A stretch of 64,000 nt of DNA from JBEEJZ01 sp046046915 (GTDB lineage Bacteria; Pseudomonadota; Gammaproteobacteria; Burkholderiales; Burkholderiaceae_C): positions 1 to 64,000 of the forward strand of contig JBJOIT010000001.1 in assembly GCA_046046915.1 (NCBI GenBank), in the 5' to 3' direction. The position numbers were made by a program, and so were the translations under genes. Each line of letters opens with the position of its first letter. Position 1 is the stretch's first letter. Below, piece by piece: positions 60,047 through 64,000 of this stretch. The notes under the pieces were generated by a model. That model had not been told where the DNA came from. It saw only the letters and a program-made list of their open reading frames with translations, and searched no databases.

Positions 60047-61525
60047 TCAAACCTTTTTCTTCACCACGGCGTAACGCGCCAAAGTCTGCTCGCGCGCGAC
60101 GACATGGTCCACGATGGGTTCGGGGTAGTCGTGCCCTAATCGCACGCCTGCCGCTTGCAGGTCCACCGGTTTGGCCTGCCAGGGGGCGTGCAGTGCAGCC
60201 GTGGGCAGTTGGGCCAGTTGCGGCAGGTAGCGGCGGATGAACTTGCCCTCCGGGTCAAATTTTTCGCTCTGGCTGACCGGGTTGAAGATGCGGAAATAGG
60301 GCTGGGCATCACAGCCGCTGGAGCTGACCCATTGCCAGCCGCCGTTGTTGGCGGACAAGTCGAAATCGTTCAGATGCTGGGCAAAGTAAGCCTCGCCCCA
60401 GCGCCAGTCGATGCCCAGGTCTTTCACCAAGAAACTGCCCGCCACCATGCGCAGGCGGTTGTGCATGTAGCCCGTCTGTTGGATCTGGAGCATGGCGGCA
60501 TCGACCAGTGGGTAGCCCGTGCGACCCTCGCACCATGCCTTGAACAACTTGTGCGCATGTGGGCCGTGTTCCCAGTGGATGGCGTCGTACTCAGGCTTGT
60601 AGGCGCTGGTCGCCACGTGTGGAAAATTGGACAGGATCTGAGCGTAAAAGTCGCGCCAGATCAGCTCGCTCAGCCACACCGCGGCGCCCTGGCTACCCTG
60701 CAGTTGCCTTTGCAAGGCAATGCCGGCCAGACGCCGAATCGAGACCGTGCCAAAGCGCAGATGCACACCCAGGTAGCTGGGCCCTTTGATGGCGGGAAAG
60801 TCACGCGTGGTGTCGTACTGATCCATGCGATCAAAAAACGCCTCAAATAGTGCTTGCCCGCCGCGAATGCCGGTCGGGATTTTCAGGGTCGACAAATTGG
60901 TCGGCTCGAAGCCGATGTCTGACAGTGTGGGAACGGAACGTGCCAGTTCGGCAGGGCGGGGGGCCAGAGCCGAAGCATGAGCCACGACCTCCCGTGCATG
61001 CAAATGGCGTTCATCCACAGCAGCCAACCAGGCGTTCTTGTAGGGTGTGAACACGCCATAAACCGTGCCACCTTTGGTCAGCAGTTCTTGACGTTCAAAG
61101 ATGACGTGATCCTTGACGGTATACAGGCCCACGCCGATATTGGCCAGCCCACCTCGCACGCGCGCGTCGCGTGCGATGGCCTGTGGCTCATCGTCATGCG
61201 CGGCAAACACGGCCTGGACCCTTAAGCGTGCCGCCAGATCGGGCACTTCGTGGCTGGCGACGCTGTGGCGCACGATCAAGCCCGCCTCGGGATGTTGGGC
61301 TAAATCTCGCAAGGCCTGGTCGAGCTCCACCAACGATTCACGGATGAATTCAACCCGTCGATCGGCCCGTGGCAGGCCGTCCAGAATTTCGGTGTCAAAC
61401 ACGAAAACGCAATGCACCTTTCGGCAACTTTGCAAGGCCCGGCTCAGGGCGGTGTTGTCATCCACCCGCAGATCGCGGCGAAACCACATCAGGCCGGAGT
61501 CAAATTGTTTTTCCATGCGCGCCAT
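60047..61525 (-). CDS. phrB: Deoxyribodipyrimidine photolyase
   Basis: A 492-residue light-driven repair enzyme that splits cyclobutane pyrimidine dimers. The N-terminal antenna domain starts GLMWFRRDLRVDDNTALSRAL. The FAD domain has LSELIWRDFYAQIL, the GRTGYPLVDAAMLQIQQTGY stretch with Arg/Asp contacts, and NNGGWQWVSSSGCDAQPYFRIFNP with the electron-transfer Trp. I chose ATG 61525; ATG 61516 is three codons in. The frame is open to 61645 but overlaps the yqgE start there. It is divergent from yqgE. Confidence 0.95.
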   Translation of the reverse strand: MARMEKQFDSGLMWFRRDLRVDDNTALSRALQSCRKVHCVFVFDTEILDGLPRADRRVEFIRESLVELDQALRDLAQHPEAGLIVRHSVASHEVPDLAARLRVQAVFAAHDDEPQAIARDARVRGGLANIGVGLYTVKDHVIFERQELLTKGGTVYGVFTPYKNAWLAAVDERHLHAREVVAHASALAPRPAELARSVPTLSDIGFEPTNLSTLKIPTGIRGGQALFEAFFDRMDQYDTTRDFPAIKGPSYLGVHLRFGTVSIRRLAGIALQRQLQGSQGAAVWLSELIWRDFYAQILSNFPHVATSAYKPEYDAIHWEHGPHAHKLFKAWCEGRTGYPLVDAAMLQIQQTGYMHNRLRMVAGSFLVKDLGIDWRWGEAYFAQHLNDFDLSANNGGWQWVSSSGCDAQPYFRIFNPVSQSEKFDPEGKFIRRYLPQLAQLPTAALHAPWQAKPVDLQAAGVRLGHDYPEPIVDHVVAREQTLARYAVVKKKV

Positions 61526-61537
61526 TAAAATTGAAAG

Positions 61538-62137
61538 ATGCCCGCTGATTCTGCCCCGTTCAATCTCACCAATCATTTTTTGATTGCCATGCCCGGGCTG
61601 ACAGATGCCAACTTTGTGCGCAGTGTGGTCTATCTTTGTGAGCACAGCGAGCGTGGCGCTCTGGGCTTGGTCATCAACAAGCCCAGCGAGATTGACCTCA
61701 AGGGACTTTTCGCCAAGGTCGATTTGCCCTTACGCAGGGACGACCTGGTGTCATCACCTGTATTGCAGGGCGGGCCGGTCCAGACCGAGCGTGGTTTTGT
61801 CCTGCATGAGCCCATTTTTGCCGAAGGCGACAGGCCTGAGGAATCCGTCTATGCCTCCACCATGACCATTCCCGGCGGACTGGAAATGACCACATCCAAA
61901 GACGTGCTGGAGGCCTTGTCTACTGGCGCTGGCCCCCGTAAGGTGCTGGTCTCATTGGGTTATTCGGCCTGGGGCGAAGGTCAGCTCGAATCTGAGTTGG
62001 GCGAAAACGCCTGGTTGACGGTTGACGCCGACAAGGCCGTGATTTTTGACACCCCGGTGGAGGAGCGATATGACCGTGCCCTGGGTCTGTTGGGCTTGCA
62101 GCCCTGGATGCTGACGACCCAGGTTGGCCACGCATGA
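61538..62137 (+). CDS. yqgE: YqgE/AlgH-family protein
   Basis: A 199-residue protein with the family pattern LTNHFLIAMPGLTDANFVRS, YLCEHSERGALGLVINKPSE, LQGGPVQTERGFVLHEP and SLGYSAWGEGQLESEL. The role of the family is unsettled: it was linked to alginate control in Pseudomonas, but most copies sit beside ruvX as here. Its stop overlaps the ruvX start by four bases (ATGA). It is probably the first gene of a yqgE-ruvX-pyrR-pyrB unit. Confidence 0.93.
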   Translation: MPADSAPFNLTNHFLIAMPGLTDANFVRSVVYLCEHSERGALGLVINKPSEIDLKGLFAKVDLPLRRDDLVSSPVLQGGPVQTERGFVLHEPIFAEGDRPEESVYASTMTIPGGLEMTTSKDVLEALSTGAGPRKVLVSLGYSAWGEGQLESELGENAWLTVDADKAVIFDTPVEERYDRALGLLGLQPWMLTTQVGHA

Positions 62138-62568
62138 GCGCCGCGGCTGTTGCTTTCCCGAGCCAGGCCCCCGAGGTTTCTCCTGCGCTGCAGACCTTTC
62201 TGGCGCTGGACTACGGGCTCAAGCGTACGGGTGTGGCCGTGGGTAATCGTTTCCTGGGCACGGCGCAGCCCCAGGGCAGCATCCACGCTGAAGGCGATGC
62301 CCGTTTTGCCAAAATCGCAGATCGGCTACGCGAGTGGCAGCCAGATGCGCTGGTGATCGGCGTGCCCTTTCATCCTGATGGCGCCGCGCATGAAAACACC
62401 GCCCGTGCCCGCAAGTTCGGCCGCCAGCTGGCCGGGCGCTTCAAGCTGCCGGTCTTTGAGGTGGACGAGCGTTACAGCACCACCGAAGCCCACGCCCAGG
62501 GCGCGAGCGATGCTGACGCTGCGTCAGCTTGCATCATTCTTGAACAATTCCTGAGGAGCATTGCATGA
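62134..62568 (+). CDS. ruvX: RuvX/YqgF Holliday-junction resolvase-like protein
   Basis: A 144-residue RNase H-fold protein with FLALDYGLKRTGVAVGN (first Asp), the middle acidic region LVIGVPFHPDGA and the C-terminal EVDERYSTTEAHAQGASDADAASA. In E. coli YqgF takes part in processing the 5' end of pre-16S rRNA, and a junction-resolving role has also been proposed. The overlaps with yqgE and pyrR suggest an operon. Confidence 0.94.
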   Translation: MSAAAVAFPSQAPEVSPALQTFLALDYGLKRTGVAVGNRFLGTAQPQGSIHAEGDARFAKIADRLREWQPDALVIGVPFHPDGAAHENTARARKFGRQLAGRFKLPVFEVDERYSTTEAHAQGASDADAASACIILEQFLRSIA

Positions 62569-63071
62569 GTATTCTGGCCCTCGATGCCGAGGCGCTGTAT
62601 GGCGAACTTCTGCGTGCCATTCGTGCACAGTGGTTGCCGGGCACGCGCCTGGTGGGTGTCACGTCCGGCGGCGCTTGGCTGGCGGAGCGCCTGCAACAAG
62701 ACCTGGGTCTGGATGGCACGCATGGCACGATTTCGTCGGCCATGCACCGCGATGACTTTGCCCGGCGCGGCCTGTCTGTCAGCGCGCGCACCCAGCTGTC
62801 CTTCGATGTGAACGGCGCTGACGTCCTGTTGCTGGACGATGTGCTGTTCACCGGTCGCACCATCCGCGCTGTGCTCAACGAGCTGTTCGACTACGGCCGG
62901 CCGGCGCGTGTGCGCCTGGCGGTGCTGGTGGATCGCAGCGGTCGCGAGCTGCCGATACAGGCTGACCTGTGTGCGGCGCGTATTGCACTGCCTGCCACCC
63001 AGTCACTGGCCCTGGCGCGCAGCGAGCACGGACAATTCAGTTTCAACGTGGAGGCCCGCCGGGAAGTCTGA
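62565..63071 (+). CDS. pyrR: PyrR-type uracil phosphoribosyltransferase/regulator
   Basis: A 168-residue type I phosphoribosyltransferase with PRPP motif DVLLLDDVLFTGRTIRAVLN and start SILALDAEALYGELLRAI. In Bacillus PyrR binds pyr mRNA and attenuates it; in proteobacteria this RNA function is not established. It has an Arg/Leu-rich C-terminus and overlaps pyrB by one base (63071 is shared). The direct link to pyrB supports a pyrimidine role. Confidence 0.93.
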   Translation: MSILALDAEALYGELLRAIRAQWLPGTRLVGVTSGGAWLAERLQQDLGLDGTHGTISSAMHRDDFARRGLSVSARTQLSFDVNGADVLLLDDVLFTGRTIRAVLNELFDYGRPARVRLAVLVDRSGRELPIQADLCAARIALPATQSLALARSEHGQFSFNVEARREV

Positions 63072-64000
63072 TGCTCTACAAGCGCAATCCTCAACTTAAC
63101 AAGCACGGTGAGCTGGTTCATTTGTTGTCTACCGAAGGTCTACCCAAAAGTATCCTGACGCAAATTCTCGACACGGCAGCCAACTTTGTGTCGGTGAACG
63201 ATCGAGAAGTCAAAAAGGTACCGCTGCTTCGGGGCAAGAGTGTTTTCAATCTGTTTTTTGAGAACAGCACCCGCACCCGCACCACGTTTGAGATCGCCGC
63301 GACCCGCCTGAGTGCCGATGTCATCAATCTCGATATTGCCCGCTCCAGTGCGTCCAAAGGGGAGTCGCTGCTGGACACCATCGCCAATTTGTCGGCCATG
63401 GCGGCAGATATTTTTGTGGTGCGCCACAGTGAATCCGGTGCGCCTTATCTGATTGCCCAGCATGTGGCGCCGCATGTGCACGTCATCAATGCAGGCGACG
63501 GCCGGCATGCACACCCCACCCAGGGTTTGCTGGACATGTTCACCATCCGGCATTTCAAGAAAGATTTTTCCAACCTGACGGTGGCCATCGTGGGCGACGT
63601 GCTGCACTCCCGAGTGGCCCGCTCGGACATCCATGCGCTGACCACGCTGGGCTGTGCGGAGGTACGGGTGGTTGGCCCGCGAACGCTGGTGCCGTCGGAC
63701 ATGGCCAGCATGGGCGTGCGGGTCTGCCACACCCTTGAAGAAGGCATCAAGGACTGCGATGTGGTCATCATGCTCAGGTTGCAGAACGAACGCATGAGCG
63801 GCGCCCTCTTGCCCTCGAGCCAGGAGTTCTTCAAGAGCTTTGGCCTGACCCCTGAAAAACTGCAGCTGGCCAAGCCAGACTGCATCGTGATGCACCCGGG
63901 GCCCATCAACCGTGGTGTTGAAATCGACTCCGCCGTGGTGGATGGCAAGCAAAGTGTGATCTTGCCCCAGGTGACGTTTGGCATTGCGGTACGTATGGCG
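63071..64000 (+). CDS. pyrB: Aspartate carbamoyltransferase catalytic chain PyrB (cut by window end)
   Basis: PyrB joins carbamoyl phosphate and aspartate, the first committed step of pyrimidine synthesis. The window holds 310 codons from ATG 63071 and the frame is open to the last base. It has the carbamoyl-phosphate motif ENSTRTRTTFE (Ser66-Thr-Arg-Thr), the HPTQGLLDMF aspartate-site region, and HPGPINRGVEI. pyrI is not visible, so it may be a catalytic-only form. Only the C-terminal residues are missing. Confidence 0.96.
   Translation, partial: MLYKRNPQLNKHGELVHLLSTEGLPKSILTQILDTAANFVSVNDREVKKVPLLRGKSVFNLFFENSTRTRTTFEIAATRLSADVINLDIARSSASKGESLLDTIANLSAMAADIFVVRHSESGAPYLIAQHVAPHVHVINAGDGRHAHPTQGLLDMFTIRHFKKDFSNLTVAIVGDVLHSRVARSDIHALTTLGCAEVRVVGPRTLVPSDMASMGVRVCHTLEEGIKDCDVVIMLRLQNERMSGALLPSSQEFFKSFGLTPEKLQLAKPDCIVMHPGPINRGVEIDSAVVDGKQSVILPQVTFGIAVRMA

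Overview
The window reads as bacterial chromosome from a betaproteobacterium of the order Burkholderiales, most like the family Comamonadaceae (Rhodoferax/Polaromonas/Limnohabitans type). The basis is gene order and protein style: ftsA-ftsZ-lpxC, an RNase II-tonB-mtgA-ruvC run, pilS-pilR-ampD, dusB-fis-purH, a DsbC-M61 peptidase pair, a lysine/alanine-rich histone H1-like protein, and yqgE-ruvX-pyrR-pyrB. Base composition is G+C-rich throughout. Genes are tightly packed, often with ATGA/GTGA overlaps. No intergenic stretch exceeds 300 bases, and I see no insertion sequence, prophage, CRISPR array or integrase. The genus is not resolved.

Layout. 1-5.1 kb: end of ftsA, ftsZ, an ABC exporter, lpxC. 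5.1-9.3 kb (minus): RNase II, TonB-like protein, mtgA, ruvC. 9.4-14.0 kb: a large lipoprotein (minus) divergent from a NarL-type two-component pair. 14.1-18.1 kb: rodA, tldD, then aroG behind an aromatic leader peptide and attenuator. 18.2-24.9 kb: mpl (minus), a conserved unknown, a TlpA-like thioredoxin, accB-accC, prmA and a zinc-ribbon/DUF3426 membrane protein with a Glu-Pro repeat. 25.0-30.1 kb (minus): H1-like protein, nrdB and nrdA, with a promoter and paired NrdR-type boxes. 30.2-35.0 kb (minus): ampD, pilR, pilS, a zinc-ribbon miniprotein and a CcsA/YpjD-like protein. 35.1-39.9 kb: ffh, an outer-membrane-type protein, an alpha/beta hydrolase lipoprotein, miaB and a secreted unknown.

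40.0-42.3 kb: PPi-type phosphofructokinase, H-NS-like protein, a small unknown, tRNA(CAU). 42.3-48.8 kb: enoyl-CoA hydratase, M61 peptidase, DsbC, UbiH-type hydroxylase and a degenerate HD-GYP protein (minus), then a MinD/ParA-like ATPase (plus). 48.9-54.9 kb: ychF, a MarR regulator, a YqaA-like membrane protein, dusB-fis, purH and a glycine-zipper protein. 55.0-59.9 kb: a 7TMR-DISM-type kinase with a stand-alone receiver, hemL, thiD and a rubredoxin. 60.0-64.0 kb: photolyase, then yqgE-ruvX-pyrR-pyrB, with pyrB cut by the window edge.

Most of the window is housekeeping: division and envelope synthesis, deoxynucleotide, purine, pyrimidine, fatty-acid and aromatic amino-acid synthesis, type IV pilus control and RNA modification. 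The most striking non-coding signal is upstream of aroG: a 22-codon reading frame packed with Phe, Tyr and Trp codons, followed by RNA strands that can form protector, antiterminator and terminator hairpins. The paired NrdR-type boxes over the nrdA promoter, the structured leader before the phosphofructokinase gene and the 16-copy GAGCCA repeat are the next most notable. I found no clearly new multi-gene system.
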